Origin: Streptococcus parasanguinis
Lineage (GTDB): Bacteria; Bacillota; Bacilli; Lactobacillales; Streptococcaceae
Assembly: GCA_018365265.1 (NCBI GenBank)
Contig: JAGZKI010000007.1
Span: 1-53,083 of the forward strand
Length of the DNA stretch: 53,083 nucleotides
Direction of reading: 5' to 3'
The translations under genes and the position numbers were made by a program. Positions 31,817-43,482 of this stretch are shown one piece after another. Positions within the stretch are counted from its first letter, which is position 1; every line of letters starts with the position of its first letter. The notes beneath the pieces were generated by a model, which saw only the letters and a list, made by a program, of their open reading frames with translations, ran no database searches and was not told where the DNA came from.

Positions 31817-31863
31817 ACTTTTTCTCGTTTTTTAAAAAAGGTTCGTATTTTCAGCGATTTTAG

Positions 31864-31892
31864 TTGACAAAATGTGCAAAACAATTTATATT
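31864..31892 (+). promoter_or_regulatory. Promoter of the small HTH-like gene
   Basis: TTGACA (31864-31869), 17-bp spacing, TATATT (31887-31892). Confidence 0.8.
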
Positions 31893-31924
31893 AGTATTGG
31901 AAATAATAATATAGGAGAAAGATC

Positions 31925-32140
31925 ATGGCTAAATCGAACTTTGAAAAAGTAGAATCAGTTGTTGGATGGGTACGCGATAAGAAAATTACGGGATATCGTA
32001 TCAGTAAAGAAACAAATGCCCGTGAAATGTCTATCATTGCCTTGGCTCAAGGACGTGCAAAAGTGAAAAACATCTCGTTTGAAACTGCACTCGGATTGAT
32101 TGATTTTTATGACAAAAATCATCAAAAATTCGAAGATTAA
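31925..32140 (+). CDS. Small helix-turn-helix-like protein
   Basis: 71 residues. WVRDKKITGYRISKETNARE and IIALAQGRAKVKNISFETALGLIDFYD read like the helices of an XRE-type DNA-binding domain, though shorter than a full repressor. TAGGAGA precedes the ATG. Strong near-consensus promoter and a strong terminator suggest good expression. I know similar small proteins in streptococci but no function for them. Confidence 0.8.
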   Translation: MAKSNFEKVESVVGWVRDKKITGYRISKETNAREMSIIALAQGRAKVKNISFETALGLIDFYDKNHQKFED

Positions 32141-32160
32141 TTTGTTGTTCCAATTGAAAA

Positions 32161-32187
32161 CCAGAGAGTTTCCTCTCTGGTTTTTTT
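32161..32187 (+). terminator. Terminator of the small HTH-like gene
   Basis: 8-bp perfect stem CCAGAGAG / CTCTCTGG, loop TTTC, seven T; preceded by AAAA, so may work in both directions. Confidence 0.9.
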
Positions 32188-32211
32188 CTATGCCTTAAAA
32201 GAAGAGGAGGT

Positions 32212-32250
32212 ACAAAAAACAGCTTGCTTCCATACTGGTAAGCAAACTGT
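32212..32250 (-). terminator. glnPQ operon terminator (minus strand)
   Basis: On the minus strand, ACAGTTTGCTT / AAGCAAGCTGT (one G-T pair) with a 10-nt loop, then six T. Confidence 0.8.
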
Positions 32251-32259
32251 TTTAAGAGA

Positions 32260-33000
32260 TTAGTGTAAGAAGCGTTGAAGGAATTCCTTGGTCCGTTCTT
32301 CTTTGGGATTACTAAAGATTTCTTTTGGATCTCCCTGCTCAGCAATGACCCCCTTGTCCATGAAGATGACACGGCTAGAGACATCGCGGGCAAATTCCAT
32401 TTCGTGGGTTACGACGATCATGGTCAAACCTTCTTTAGCGAGGTCCTGCATGATTTTCAAGACTTCTCCAACCATTTCTGGATCTAGGGCAGAAGTGGGT
32501 TCATCGAAGAGAATGGCATCAGGATCCATAGAGAGGGCACGTGCGATAGCGACCCGTTGTTTTTGGCCTCCTGAAAGTTGTTTCGGACGGGCAGCCCAAT
32601 ATTGAGATCCCATACCGACTTTTTCAAGGTTTTCTTTGGCAACTTTTTCTGCGGTTTCACGATCACGCTTGAGGACGGTTGTTTGTGCAACGATCGTATT
32701 TTCTAAAACATTTAAATTTTCAAAGAGATTAAAGCTTTGGAACACCATCCCCAATTTCTCGCGGTAGTGGGTAAGATCATACTCAGGATCAAGAACATTT
32801 TGCCCACGATAGAGAATCTCTCCAGCAGTAGGAGTCTCTAGAAGATTGATGGAGCGAAGAAAGGTTGATTTTCCGCTACCTGAGCTCCCGATGATGGAGA
32901 TCACCTCTCCTTTTTCAACCGTGAGCGAAATATCTTTCAAAACCTCATTTTGACCATAAGATTTTTTTAAATGTTGGATTTCAAGAATTTTTTCTGCCAT
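32260..33000 (-). CDS. glnQ: Polar amino acid (glutamine) ABC transporter ATPase
   Basis: 246 residues, GlnQ-type ATPase: Walker [10 protein letters not shown] (about 37-45), Q-loop [23 protein letters not shown] signature, Walker [15 protein letters not shown], then VTHEME. It ends in the typical short tail FLQRFLH. The gene starts 1 bp after the end of the upstream partner (they share the base at 33000), so they form one operon. Glutamine is the likely substrate by family; other polar amino acids are possible. Confidence 0.92.
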   Translation of the reverse strand: MAEKILEIQHLKKSYGQNEVLKDISLTVEKGEVISIIGSSGSGKSTFLRSINLLETPTAGEILYRGQNVLDPEYDLTHYREKLGMVFQSFNLFENLNVLENTIVAQTTVLKRDRETAEKVAKENLEKVGMGSQYWAARPKQLSGGQKQRVAIARALSMDPDAILFDEPTSALDPEMVGEVLKIMQDLAKEGLTMIVVTHEMEFARDVSSRVIFMDKGVIAEQGDPKEIFSNPKEERTKEFLQRFLH

Positions 33001-34562
33001 TATTTCACCTCATTGACTTGCATTTGATTGGCACCTGTAGTATAAGTATCAGAATCTAAGCGACGTTCGATGTAGCGAAGAATTCGTGTGATGGTAAAGG
33101 TGAGAACGAAGTAAATCACAGCGATGATCGTAAAGGTTGGGAAGTATTGGTAGTTTTGAGTTGCGACCGTATTTCCTGTAAAGTACAGTTCAACTACAGA
33201 GATAACATTCAAAACAGATGTATCCTTGATGTTAATAACAAATTCATTCCCTGTTGCTGGCAAGATATTGCGAACAACCTGTGGAAGGACGACCTTGCGC
33301 ATGGTTTGTCCATGGGTCATTCCTAGAGCAGTCGCTGCTTCAAACTGACCTGGATCCACTGCTAAGATCCCACCACGAACAATCTCACTCATGTAAGCTC
33401 CGGTATTGATTGATACGATAAAGATGGCGGCCCAGGTACGATCCAAGGAAATGTTGAAGGCTTGGGCGGAACCATAGAAAATGACCATGGATTGAACGAT
33501 CATCGGAGTTCCACGGAAGATTTCAATGTAGACATTGAGGAACCAACCAAAGGCAGTTTGACATCCAGCAAGGAATTTATTTTTAGCCTTCGGAGCTGTT
33601 CGGAAGACACCGATTAACAAACCGATAATCAACCCAGCGATAGTCCCAGTCATAGAGATTAAGAGGGTCATTCCAGTTCCCCGTAAGAACTGTGGGCCAT
33701 TATCCTTTAAAATCTTCATCATTTGGCTAAAGAATGTCTGCTTATCATCACTAGCATCACTGGAAGCTGGTTGCTTCTTAATCATATCATCCATGAGTTT
33801 GACTTGGTCTTCAGACGAAATCTTAGCTAGTGCGGCATTGACTTGGTCAATTCTAGTGTCGCCCTTCTTCATCCCGATAGCGATGGTCGCATCTTCTTCC
33901 CCAACTTCAAATCCTTTTTTGAATTGAATCATCTTAAATTTAGAATTAGCGGACTCGGCGGTTAGGGCTTCGGGACGTTCAGAAACATAGGCATCGATAA
34001 CACCTGATTCTAAAGCTTGCCGCATCTGGGCGAAATCACCCATTGCAATTTCTTGTTTCACACCCTTTAGTTGGGAAATGAGAGAATAGAGGTAGACCCC
34101 TTGTTGAGAGGTTACCTTTGCGTCCTTAAAGTCATCTAGGTTAGTAGCATTTGCATATTTTCCATCTTTGCGAACGAGCATGACCGGTTCACTGGTATAG
34201 TAGCTCTTGGAGAAGGCGACCTCTTTTTTACGTTCAGCGGTTGGACTCATCCCAGCGATAATCATATCGATTTTACCAGAAGTGAGTGCTGGAATTAAAC
34301 CGTTCCAAGATGTTTTTACGATCAGAGGTTTTTTACCTAACTCCTCAGCAACTTTTTTGGCGATTTGGACATCGTATCCATTGGCATATTGATTGGTACC
34401 GTCAATTTTAACAGCTCCATTTGCATCATCTTCTTGGGTCCAGTTGAAAGGAGCATAAGCTGCTTCCATCCCAATACGTAAATATTCATCTGCATGAGCA
34501 ATCTGTGTAATCCCTAAGCAAATGAAAAGCCCTGTTAAGAGCGCAAATATTGTTTTTTTCAT
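33000..34562 (-). CDS. glnP: Fused substrate-binding protein and permease, amino acid ABC transporter
   Basis: 520 residues. Signal peptide ending AHA-24, an SBP domain (about 25-270: [56 protein letters not shown]), then the permease (about 290-505) with five membrane helices, the [23 protein letters not shown] and [21 protein letters not shown] coupling motifs. This GlnPH fusion is common in lactic acid bacteria: a dimer with two ATPases displays binding domains at the outer surface. Here one binding domain is present, not the tandem pair of some relatives. Confidence 0.93.
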   Translation of the reverse strand: MKKTIFALLTGLFICLGITQIAHADEYLRIGMEAAYAPFNWTQEDDANGAVKIDGTNQYANGYDVQIAKKVAEELGKKPLIVKTSWNGLIPALTSGKIDMIIAGMSPTAERKKEVAFSKSYYTSEPVMLVRKDGKYANATNLDDFKDAKVTSQQGVYLYSLISQLKGVKQEIAMGDFAQMRQALESGVIDAYVSERPEALTAESANSKFKMIQFKKGFEVGEEDATIAIGMKKGDTRIDQVNAALAKISSEDQVKLMDDMIKKQPASSDASDDKQTFFSQMMKILKDNGPQFLRGTGMTLLISMTGTIAGLIIGLLIGVFRTAPKAKNKFLAGCQTAFGWFLNVYIEIFRGTPMIVQSMVIFYGSAQAFNISLDRTWAAIFIVSINTGAYMSEIVRGGILAVDPGQFEAATALGMTHGQTMRKVVLPQVVRNILPATGNEFVINIKDTSVLNVISVVELYFTGNTVATQNYQYFPTFTIIAVIYFVLTFTITRILRYIERRLDSDTYTTGANQMQVNEVK

Positions 34563-34594
34563 TTTTTCTCCTCTTCCTTATTTTAACTTCTCCT

Positions 34595-34623
34595 ATTGTA
34601 CAGTAAAATAGGTTGCATTTCAA
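34595..34623 (-). promoter_or_regulatory. glnPQ promoter (minus strand)
   Basis: Minus-strand TTGAAA (34623-34618), 17-bp spacing, TACAAT (34600-34595). Divergent from the next gene. Confidence 0.75.
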
Positions 34624-34652
34624 ATATGGTCCTCTTTTTATTTAAAAAATGC

Positions 34653-34658
34653 TATAAT
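34653..34658 (+). promoter_or_regulatory. -10 of the DUF2207 gene
   Basis: TATAAT; no good -35 at normal spacing. The region up to here overlaps the divergent glnPQ promoter, so the two may interfere. Confidence 0.5.
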
Positions 34659-34679
34659 AATACAAAGGAGCGTGATCAA

Positions 34680-36587
34680 ATGAAAAAGTATTTGTATGTT
34701 TTTTTCGCCTTTCTGGCCTGCCTTTTTGTCAGTCAGAACGTCCATGCATCTAGCCCCTCTTATGATGTATTGTACTATGGTGGAACCTTGACCTTGGACA
34801 ACTGGGACGACGCCACCTATGAGGAGGAATTGGTCTATTATTTCAAAGATTCTTACAGAGGGCAGTATGTTAGTCTAGGGACGGCGGGAAACATGCCACA
34901 AGGCTTTGCAATTGAGATGCCGCCAAAGGTTGAGGTGGAAGGCCGTGATCTTCAAAGAGAACCTGAGATTACGAATCTAGGTGATGGCTACCGAGTGAAA
35001 ATTTATAACAGTGGTGTGGCGACAGATACAGTCAAAATTAAAGTCACATGGAAATTAAAAAATCTTCTTTATTCACACAAGGATATCTTGCAGTTGAACT
35101 GGAAACCAATTACTGATGGCGATCAGAAGGTGGATGAAGTTCAATTTCGTGTCATTCCTAAGTTCGCACCTGCCAATGCCCAATCGGAACTGTATATCCA
35201 TACAGCCTTTATGGGACCAGATGTGACTGTAAAAAAAGAAGATGGAATCTATTCTGCTACTTTCTATAACTTGGGCAAGGGAAAAGCGGTGGAGTTGTAT
35301 GGATACTGGTTGAAGTCAGACTTATCTACTTTGTATGATTCTGGTCGAAATACAGGATTGACCAAATTGGATGAATTTCATAAGAACCAAGCTAAAATTG
35401 ATCAAGAAAAATACTGGACACGCATGTTTTGGAAATGGATCTTGCCAGCCTTAATTATTGCACTCTGGCTTCTTTCTCTCTTGGGTCGCAATCGGTTCAA
35501 AAAAATGATTTGGCCTGGTGTTACCTATCCGACCGATACTCGTCTTTATGAGATTCCACAGGACATTGCACCTCTGATTATGAGTTCGGTTGTTTATTCA
35601 GCTGAACTAGATGAGGCTTCCCCGACCAATAAAGAGAAGGCGACTCCTCCGGTATTTACATTTGAAAAAATGCTTCAAGCCACTTTGCTGGATTTGATGG
35701 ATCGTGGAGTGATTGTCTACGAGCAACAAGGAAATGAAGTGGTTTTGACCAGAAAGTCTCATGGACATGTGGATGATTTTGAACGCTCCTTTATGAATAT
35801 GGCTTTTGGAGATCAGGTTTCCTGTCCTGTTAACCGTCTCTTTGAGAATTATAAATTTAGTGATGATGTATACAAACATGCCAAAAAAGCAGATCAAGAT
35901 GCCATTCGTTCACTAGGAAGTTGGGCTCAGGGTCGCTTTGATACGGCTGTCAACCAAGTGGCCAGAGATGTTCATCGCAAGGTGGAAGATCTCCATTTGC
36001 CAAGCTACTATCGTCCTTTAGAAGCAAAAGAAGAAGCGCAAGCTAGACGAAGTCTCTTCTTTGGTTGGGCTGCTTGGTTTATCGCCTTTGGAGCAGAAAT
36101 CTTTGCCATCTTTGGGATGGGTTGGTTCTCTGTTCCTTGTTTGATAGGGATCCTCATACTTTGGTTTATGCCAGCGCGCTTCAATGGCGTCTTTAAGGCT
36201 TGCTTACGAGATGGGGTTGTCAATGTTGCGGGTGCTGAGCAACGCTATTACTGGGATAGTTTTGGTCGGATGTTAAAAGAGATTGCTCACCTCAACGATG
36301 CAGAGTTGCAGTCTCTAGTCCTATGGAACCGCTTATTGGTCTATGCGGCCTTGTATGGTGTAGCCGATCAGGTCACAAAGGTCATGAAACTTCGGAATAT
36401 TCAGTTAGAAAATCAAGCCTTAAATGCTTTCGTTTACACCCCATTCTATCATGATGTAACCCACTCAAGTCATGCCATGTCTACTTATGGATCGACAGCA
36501 TCGACAGCTAGTCATTTCACAGTTTCTTCTGGTAGTGGAGGAGGCTTCTCTGGCGGCGGAGGCGGAGGAGGCTTTGGTGCCTTCTAA
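34680..36587 (+). CDS. DUF2207 membrane protein with Gly-rich C-terminus
   Basis: 635 residues. Signal peptide (FAFLACLFVSQNVHA), outside beta-rich DUF2207 domain (about 25-240), a membrane helix (WILPALIIALWLLSLL), a cytosolic part, two further helices (WAAWFIAFGAEIFAIFGMGWF and following), and a tail SSGSGGGFSGGGGGGGFGAF. This is the standard layout of DUF2207 proteins, function unknown. ATG 34680 is chosen: AAAGGAG at 34664-34670 is 9 bp upstream, and only this start exposes the signal peptide at the N-terminus. Confidence 0.88.
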   Translation: MKKYLYVFFAFLACLFVSQNVHASSPSYDVLYYGGTLTLDNWDDATYEEELVYYFKDSYRGQYVSLGTAGNMPQGFAIEMPPKVEVEGRDLQREPEITNLGDGYRVKIYNSGVATDTVKIKVTWKLKNLLYSHKDILQLNWKPITDGDQKVDEVQFRVIPKFAPANAQSELYIHTAFMGPDVTVKKEDGIYSATFYNLGKGKAVELYGYWLKSDLSTLYDSGRNTGLTKLDEFHKNQAKIDQEKYWTRMFWKWILPALIIALWLLSLLGRNRFKKMIWPGVTYPTDTRLYEIPQDIAPLIMSSVVYSAELDEASPTNKEKATPPVFTFEKMLQATLLDLMDRGVIVYEQQGNEVVLTRKSHGHVDDFERSFMNMAFGDQVSCPVNRLFENYKFSDDVYKHAKKADQDAIRSLGSWAQGRFDTAVNQVARDVHRKVEDLHLPSYYRPLEAKEEAQARRSLFFGWAAWFIAFGAEIFAIFGMGWFSVPCLIGILILWFMPARFNGVFKACLRDGVVNVAGAEQRYYWDSFGRMLKEIAHLNDAELQSLVLWNRLLVYAALYGVADQVTKVMKLRNIQLENQALNAFVYTPFYHDVTHSSHAMSTYGSTASTASHFTVSSGSGGGFSGGGGGGGFGAF

Positions 36588-36658
36588 GCAGTACTAAGAA
36601 TGGTCTTGGTCGCTCTTTCCCTTCTAGTTCGGAAGGCCTGGTCCGGTCCATAGATTTA

Positions 36659-36667
36659 TGATATAAT
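36659..36667 (+). promoter_or_regulatory. uppP promoter
   Basis: Extended -10 TG-A-TATAAT; no clear -35. No T-run terminator was found for the preceding DUF2207 gene. Confidence 0.6.
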
Positions 36668-36695
36668 AGAGCAAATGTAAGTTTAGGAGAAAAAG

Positions 36696-37532
36696 ATGTT
36701 TCTGATCGAATTAATCAAGGCGATCCTTTTTGGGATTGTCGAGGGGATTACAGAATGGCTACCGATCTCAAGTACAGGTCACTTGATTCTACTACAGGAT
36801 TTTGTGCAGTTTAAAAACCAAGATCCAGCCTTTATGGAGATGTTCAATGTTGTGATCCAATTGGGTGCGATCCTAGCGGTTGTGGTAATTTATTTTGATA
36901 AATTATACCCCTTCAAACCTGGTAAATCTCCACTAGAAGTACGTCGGACCTGGCAATTATGGGCAAAAGTTGCAGTTGCAACCCTCCCTCTTGTCTTTGT
37001 TTTTAAATTAGATGATTGGTTTGAGGCGCATTTCCACAATTCGATTTCCGTTGCAATTATGTTGATTACCTACGGGATTGCCTTTATCTATTTGGAAAGA
37101 CGGGAACAAGTCGAACCTGCAGTGACGGAATTGCATAAGCTACCTTATCGAACCGCTCTTTATATCGGACTTTTCCAAGTCTTATCGCTATTTCCAGGTA
37201 CAAGCCGTTCAGGTGCTACGATTGTAGGGGGCTTGATCAATGGTGTTAGTCGTCCAGTGGTGACAGAGTTTACCTTTTATCTGGGTATCCCAGCTATGTT
37301 TGGGGCTAGCCTCTTAAAGGTCGGGAAATTCGCTCTTGGCGGGCATTCACTTGCACTAGGGCAACTCTTTATTCTACTGGTAGCGATGGGAGTAGCCTTC
37401 GTGGTCAGCATGTACGCCATCCGCTTCTTGACAGATTATGTGAAAAATCATGATTTCACTGTCTTTGGGAAATACCGTATTGTTCTTGGTTCCATCTTGT
37501 TATTGTATGGCCTCTTCCGTGTTATTTTCTAA
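36696..37532 (+). CDS. uppP: Undecaprenyl-diphosphate phosphatase
   Basis: 278 residues, about seven membrane helices. Removes a phosphate from undecaprenyl diphosphate so the lipid carrier can be reused in peptidoglycan and wall-polymer synthesis; loss or overproduction alters bacitracin sensitivity. Both family signatures are present: [14 protein letters not shown] (16-29) and [10 protein letters not shown] in the second half. TAGGAG precedes the ATG. Also called bacA. Confidence 0.96.
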   Translation: MFLIELIKAILFGIVEGITEWLPISSTGHLILLQDFVQFKNQDPAFMEMFNVVIQLGAILAVVVIYFDKLYPFKPGKSPLEVRRTWQLWAKVAVATLPLVFVFKLDDWFEAHFHNSISVAIMLITYGIAFIYLERREQVEPAVTELHKLPYRTALYIGLFQVLSLFPGTSRSGATIVGGLINGVSRPVVTEFTFYLGIPAMFGASLLKVGKFALGGHSLALGQLFILLVAMGVAFVVSMYAIRFLTDYVKNHDFTVFGKYRIVLGSILLLYGLFRVIF

Positions 37533-37564
37533 GAGAACGGTTGAACTCGATAAAATTGTTTATT

Positions 37565-37595
37565 GAGGTTGGAGACTTTTGTCCCGACCTCTTTT
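37565..37595 (+). terminator. uppP terminator
   Basis: Stem GAGGTTGGAGAC / GTCCCGACCTC with TTTT loop and T-run. It resembles the end hairpin of the dispersed repeat at 17558 and may derive from one. Confidence 0.8.
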
Positions 37596-37610
37596 CTATG
37601 CATCCTTTTT

Positions 37611-37639
37611 TTGAATTCTATCCATTTTTTTAGTATAAT
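37611..37639 (+). promoter_or_regulatory. mecA promoter
   Basis: TTGAAT (37611-37616), 17-bp spacing, TATAAT (37634-37639). Confidence 0.75.
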
Positions 37640-37667
37640 AGTAAGACTAGAAGTATGAGGTTATGCT

Positions 37668-38405
37668 ATGAAGATGAAGCAAATTAGTGATTCAACAATT
37701 AAGATCACGATCCAACTAGAAGACTTAGAAGAACGCGGAATGGAAATTGCTGATTTCCTTGTCCCACAAGAAAAAACAGAAGAATTTTTCTATGCCATCT
37801 TGGATGAGCTCGAAATGCCAGAAAGCTTCCTGGATAGCGGGATGCTGAGCTTTCGTGTGACACCAAAACCAGATAAATTGGATGTTTTTGTTACCAAATC
37901 AAAAATTGATCAACAATTGGATTTTGAGGATTTGTCAGATCTTCCTGATATGGAAGAATTGTCGCGCATGACGCCAGATGAATTTATCAAAACCTTGGAA
38001 AAAACGATCTCTGATAAGACAAAAGGGGATGCAGAAGCTATTCACCATTTGGAACAAGAGGAGTTACGTGACAATCAAGAACAAGATCCTACATCTGAAG
38101 CACCAGTAAGTCAGTATATTTATTACATTTTGCGTTTTTCAAATATCCAGCAAGCAGTTGCCTTTTCAAAAATGGTCAGTTTTCCAGTGGATACCTCTGA
38201 ATTATACAAAATGGGATCCGATTATTATTTAACCGTCTTGATCGATACAGAGGATCAACCAACTCAATATCCGACCTGGTTACTGGCCATCATTCGGGAG
38301 TATGCAGATGATTCAGAAGTGACACGAGCCGTTCTGCAGGAACACGGCCACTTATTGATGGTGTCTGGTGCGATTGAGAATTTGAAGAAAGTTGCTAGCT
38401 TATGA
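37668..38405 (+). CDS. mecA: ClpC adaptor protein MecA
   Basis: 245 residues. Targets substrates to ClpC(P) for degradation; in streptococci a negative control of competence through ComX/ComW. N-terminal domain (MKMKQISDSTIKITIQLEDLEERGMEIADFLVPQEKTEEFFYAIL) binds substrates; an acidic, poorly conserved linker (about 105-147) follows; the C-terminal domain (YIYYILRFSNIQQAVAFSKMV.. DDSEVTRAVLQEHGHLLM) binds and activates ClpC. ATG 37668 matches the known streptococcal N-terminus. It overlaps rgpG. Confidence 0.95.
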   Translation: MKMKQISDSTIKITIQLEDLEERGMEIADFLVPQEKTEEFFYAILDELEMPESFLDSGMLSFRVTPKPDKLDVFVTKSKIDQQLDFEDLSDLPDMEELSRMTPDEFIKTLEKTISDKTKGDAEAIHHLEQEELRDNQEQDPTSEAPVSQYIYYILRFSNIQQAVAFSKMVSFPVDTSELYKMGSDYYLTVLIDTEDQPTQYPTWLLAIIREYADDSEVTRAVLQEHGHLLMVSGAIENLKKVASL

Positions 38406-39559
38406 TGTCCTTTTCCTTGCAATTTGTTCTGGTGCTGATTGGGACTTTTATGATTGCCTTGGTATTGACGCCCTTGGTTCGCTTATTCTCCTTTAAGATT
38501 GATGCAGTGGATTATCCGAATGCGCGTCGGATCAATACCAAGCCCATGCCAAGCGCGGGTGGACTGTCTATTGTGATCGCTTTTTCAATTGCGACTCTCG
38601 TCTTTATTCCTATGCTGACATCCACCACTGCCCCAATCAAAAGTTACCTATCCTATACCTTGCCGGTCGTAGGAGCGGGATGGATTATTGCTCTCACAGG
38701 CTTGATTGATGATGTAAAAGAGTTGTCAGCCAAGAAAAAGATGATCGGTATCCTGCTTGCAGCGAGTCTAGTCTGGTTTTTGACCGATTTTCGGCTGAAT
38801 GATTTCAAGATTCCATTTGGTGGTCCCTTACTTCATTTTGAACCGTGGCTTTCCTATCTTTTGACAGTGATTTGGATTGTTGCCATTACCAATGCGGTCA
38901 ATCTGATTGATGGATTAGATGGATTGGTGAGTGGGGTCTCTATTATTTCCTTGGTGACAATGGGGATTGTGTCCTATTTCTTTCTACCAGTACCCAATCT
39001 CTTTCTGACCATGACCATCTTTGTCTTGGTTGCGTCCATTGCAGGTTTCTTTCCCTTTAACTACCATCCGGCCATTCTCTATTTGGGAGACACCGGTGCC
39101 TTGTTTATCGGATTTATGATTTCTGTCTTGTCCTTACAAGGCTTGAAAAATGCAACGGCAGTTGCGGTAGTCACCCCAATGATTATCCTCGGAGTACCGA
39201 TTACAGATACCTTTTTAGCCATTATCCGTCGGACCCTGTCTGGTCAAAAATTTTATAAACCGGATCGCAATCACTTGCACCACCGACTTCTGTCTCTGGG
39301 CTTGACACATCGGGGAACTGTATTGGTGATCTATGGAATTTCGATGATCTTCTCCTTGATTTCTCTCTTGCTCAACATCTCGAGTCGCATTGGGGGCGTC
39401 CTACTTGTGATCGGGCTCTTGTTTGGAGTAGAGTTGTTAGCAGAATTGATCGGGGTACTGGGTCCACATCATAGTCCTTTGTTAAATCTTCTGCGCTATA
39501 TAGGGAATTCTTCCTACCGGGAGGAAGTTCGTCAAAAACGAAAAGAAAAAACTAAATAA
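38402..39559 (+). CDS. rgpG: UDP-GlcNAc:undecaprenyl-phosphate GlcNAc-1-phosphate transferase
   Basis: 385 residues, about 11 membrane helices, MraY/TagO/WecA family. It loads GlcNAc-1-P on the lipid carrier as the first step of rhamnan wall polysaccharide or teichoic acid synthesis. Motifs: PSAGGLSI near 50, TGLIDDVKEL with the aspartate pair, NAVNLIDGLDGL, YLGDTGALFIGF and the RNHLHHRLL loop. It starts inside the mecA stop (ATGA). The mecA-rgpG pair is conserved in streptococci. Two ATGs (38402, 38405) are possible. Also known as tagO-like. Confidence 0.93.
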   Translation: MMSFSLQFVLVLIGTFMIALVLTPLVRLFSFKIDAVDYPNARRINTKPMPSAGGLSIVIAFSIATLVFIPMLTSTTAPIKSYLSYTLPVVGAGWIIALTGLIDDVKELSAKKKMIGILLAASLVWFLTDFRLNDFKIPFGGPLLHFEPWLSYLLTVIWIVAITNAVNLIDGLDGLVSGVSIISLVTMGIVSYFFLPVPNLFLTMTIFVLVASIAGFFPFNYHPAILYLGDTGALFIGFMISVLSLQGLKNATAVAVVTPMIILGVPITDTFLAIIRRTLSGQKFYKPDRNHLHHRLLSLGLTHRGTVLVIYGISMIFSLISLLLNISSRIGGVLLVIGLLFGVELLAELIGVLGPHHSPLLNLLRYIGNSSYREEVRQKRKEKTK

Positions 39560-39578
39560 GAATAGTTCTAATCAAAAG

Positions 39579-39600
39579 AAAAGCCATTTAGGCTTTTTTT
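39579..39600 (+). terminator. mecA-rgpG terminator
   Basis: Stem AAAAGCC / GGCTTTT, loop ATTTA, T-run, running directly into the suf promoter. Confidence 0.85.
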
Positions 39601-39609
39601 TGATATACT
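39601..39609 (+). promoter_or_regulatory. suf operon promoter
   Basis: Extended -10 TG-A-TATACT overlapping the end of the preceding terminator; 85-nt leader. Confidence 0.55.
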
Positions 39610-39693
39610 TGAAAGGTAAAAAAATACTTTGTGATGAAGGAATCTTTGCTTTGAGAACCTTCTAGACTTCAAAGTAAAAAGAAAGGGAATGCA

Positions 39694-40464
39694 ATGTCGA
39701 CATTAGAAATTAAAGACCTTCACGTTGAAATTGAAGGCAAAGAAATTTTAAAAGGTGTAAACCTGACCCTAAAAACTGGTGAGATCGCAGCCATCATGGG
39801 ACCAAACGGAACAGGGAAATCTACTCTGTCAGCCGCCATTATGGGAAACCCAAATTATGAAGTAACCAAAGGGGAGATTCTCTTTGATGGTGTCAACATC
39901 TTGGAATTGGAAGTAGACGAACGTGCACGGATGGGCTTGTTCCTTGCCATGCAATACCCTTCAGAAATCCCAGGGATTACGAATGCAGAATTTTTACGTG
40001 CAGCCATGAATGCTGGTAAAGAAGAGGACGAGAAGATCTCTATTCGTGATTTCATCAAAAAATTGGATGAAAAGATGGAATTGCTCAACATGAAAGAAGA
40101 AATGGCAGAACGCTATTTGAACGAAGGCTTCTCTGGTGGTGAGAAAAAACGCAATGAAATCCTTCAATTGTTGATGTTGGAACCAACATTTGCCCTTTTG
40201 GACGAAATTGACTCTGGTTTGGATATTGATGCTCTTAAGGTCGTATCTAAAGGGGTTAATGCAATGCGGGGTGAAGGTTTTGGAGCGATGATCATCACCC
40301 ACTACCAACGTTTGTTGAACTACATTACTCCAGATGTCGTCCATGTCATGATGGAAGGCCGTGTCGTGCTTTCAGGTGGGCCAGAATTGGCTGCACGCTT
40401 GGAACGTGAAGGCTATGCACAACTTGCAGAAGAACTCGGTTACGACTATAAAGAAGAACTATAA
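39694..40464 (+). CDS. sufC: SufC, ATPase of the SUF Fe-S assembly complex
   Basis: 256 residues. Soluble ABC-type ATPase that powers the SufBCD scaffold. Walker A GPNGTGKST (about 36-44), the unusual SufC signature FSGGEKKRNEILQ, Walker B FALLDEIDSGLDIDALK, H-loop ITHYQRLL. Distinct from transporters because its partners are soluble SufB and SufD. First gene of sufCDSUB. Confidence 0.97.
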   Translation: MSTLEIKDLHVEIEGKEILKGVNLTLKTGEIAAIMGPNGTGKSTLSAAIMGNPNYEVTKGEILFDGVNILELEVDERARMGLFLAMQYPSEIPGITNAEFLRAAMNAGKEEDEKISIRDFIKKLDEKMELLNMKEEMAERYLNEGFSGGEKKRNEILQLLMLEPTFALLDEIDSGLDIDALKVVSKGVNAMRGEGFGAMIITHYQRLLNYITPDVVHVMMEGRVVLSGGPELAARLEREGYAQLAEELGYDYKEEL

Positions 40465-40530
40465 CCTGATGACAAGTGATCTAATGTTGTCATAAAATCA
40501 AACAGATAGTATCTTTATTAGGAGAAAAAA

Positions 40531-41793
40531 ATGAGTATTGAAAATATTACCCTCTTTTCGGAACTGCATGCTGAGCCAAGCTGGCTGCAAGATTTACGAA
40601 AAAAAGCTTTTGACAAGATCGATCAGTTGGAATTGCCAGCCATTGAACGCGTCAAATTTCACCGCTGGAATCTTGGGGATGGGACGATCACAGAAAGCGA
40701 GGCTTCTGCCAATGTTCCCGATTTTACAGCCCTCGATTCAAACTTAAAATTGGTACAAGTTGGAACTCAAACTGTATTTGAACAGGTGCCACAAGCCTTG
40801 GCAGACCAAGGAGTTCTTTTTACAGATTTCCATACTGCCCTAGAAGAAATTCCTCAGGTAGTGGAAGACTACTTTATGTCTTCGGTTAAATACGACGATG
40901 ATAAACTAGCAGCATACCACACGGCTTATTTTAATAGTGGGGCTGTGCTATATGTTCCAGATAACGTCGAAATTTCAGAACCAATCGAAGGTATTTTCTA
41001 CCAGGATAGCGACAGTGATGTACCTTTTAATAAGCACATTTTGATTATCGCAGGTAAAAACAGCAAGTTTAGCTATTTGGAACGCCTAGAATCAAAAGGT
41101 GAAGGCTCAGCAACAGCAACTGCTAATGTGACGGTTGAGGTGATCGCCCGCTCAGGTGCCCAAGTGAAATTTGCGGCGATTGACCGTCTGGGTGAAAATG
41201 TCACAGCCTACATCAGTCGACGTGGAAAACTAGGTCAGGATGCCAGCATTGATTGGGCTATCGGTGTTATGAACGAAGGCAACGTGGTTGCAGATTTTGA
41301 CAGTGACTTGGTTGGAAACGGAAGTCATGCAGATTTGAAAGTCGTTGCCTTATCAAGCGGTCGTCAGGTGCAAGGAATTGACACCCGCGTGACCAACTTT
41401 GGTTGCAACTCGATCGGAAATATCTTGCAACACGGGGTTATTCTTGAAAAAGGAACCTTGACCTTCAACGGAATTGGTCATATTATCAAGGGGGCTAAAG
41501 GAGCTGATGCTCAGCAAGAAAGCCGTGTTTTGATGTTATCGGACCAAGCGCGTTCAGATGCCAACCCAATCCTCTTGATTGATGAAAATGACGTTACAGC
41601 AGGCCATGCTGCATCGATCGGTCAAGTGGACCCAGAAGATATGTATTACCTCATGAGTCGTGGTCTGGATCAACACACAGCAGAACGCTTAGTGGTGCGT
41701 GGTTTCTTGGGATCTGTTATTGTTGAAATCCCAGTTAAAGAAGTACGTGATGAAATGATTGCTACCATCGAAGAAAAGTTATCTCAACGCTAA
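40531..41793 (+). CDS. sufD: SufD, Fe-S scaffold subunit
   Basis: 420 residues. Forms a heterodimer with SufB on SufC; the beta-helix core reads VLYVPDNVEISEPIEGIFYQ, ITAYISRR-like repeats, [22 protein letters not shown] and the conserved C-terminus. H residues in TAGHAASIG are conserved in the family. TTAGGAGA upstream. Second gene of the operon. Confidence 0.96.
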   Translation: MSIENITLFSELHAEPSWLQDLRKKAFDKIDQLELPAIERVKFHRWNLGDGTITESEASANVPDFTALDSNLKLVQVGTQTVFEQVPQALADQGVLFTDFHTALEEIPQVVEDYFMSSVKYDDDKLAAYHTAYFNSGAVLYVPDNVEISEPIEGIFYQDSDSDVPFNKHILIIAGKNSKFSYLERLESKGEGSATATANVTVEVIARSGAQVKFAAIDRLGENVTAYISRRGKLGQDASIDWAIGVMNEGNVVADFDSDLVGNGSHADLKVVALSSGRQVQGIDTRVTNFGCNSIGNILQHGVILEKGTLTFNGIGHIIKGAKGADAQQESRVLMLSDQARSDANPILLIDENDVTAGHAASIGQVDPEDMYYLMSRGLDQHTAERLVVRGFLGSVIVEIPVKEVRDEMIATIEEKLSQR

Positions 41794-43450
<1,657 letters not shown>

Positions 43451-43482
43451 TTAAAAGAAGAAACAGAGAAAGAAAGGAAATT

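Noticed and set aside
36588..36655. Terminator after the DUF2207 gene
   Set aside because: Some short complementary arms (CCTTC/GAAGG) exist but no T-run follows.
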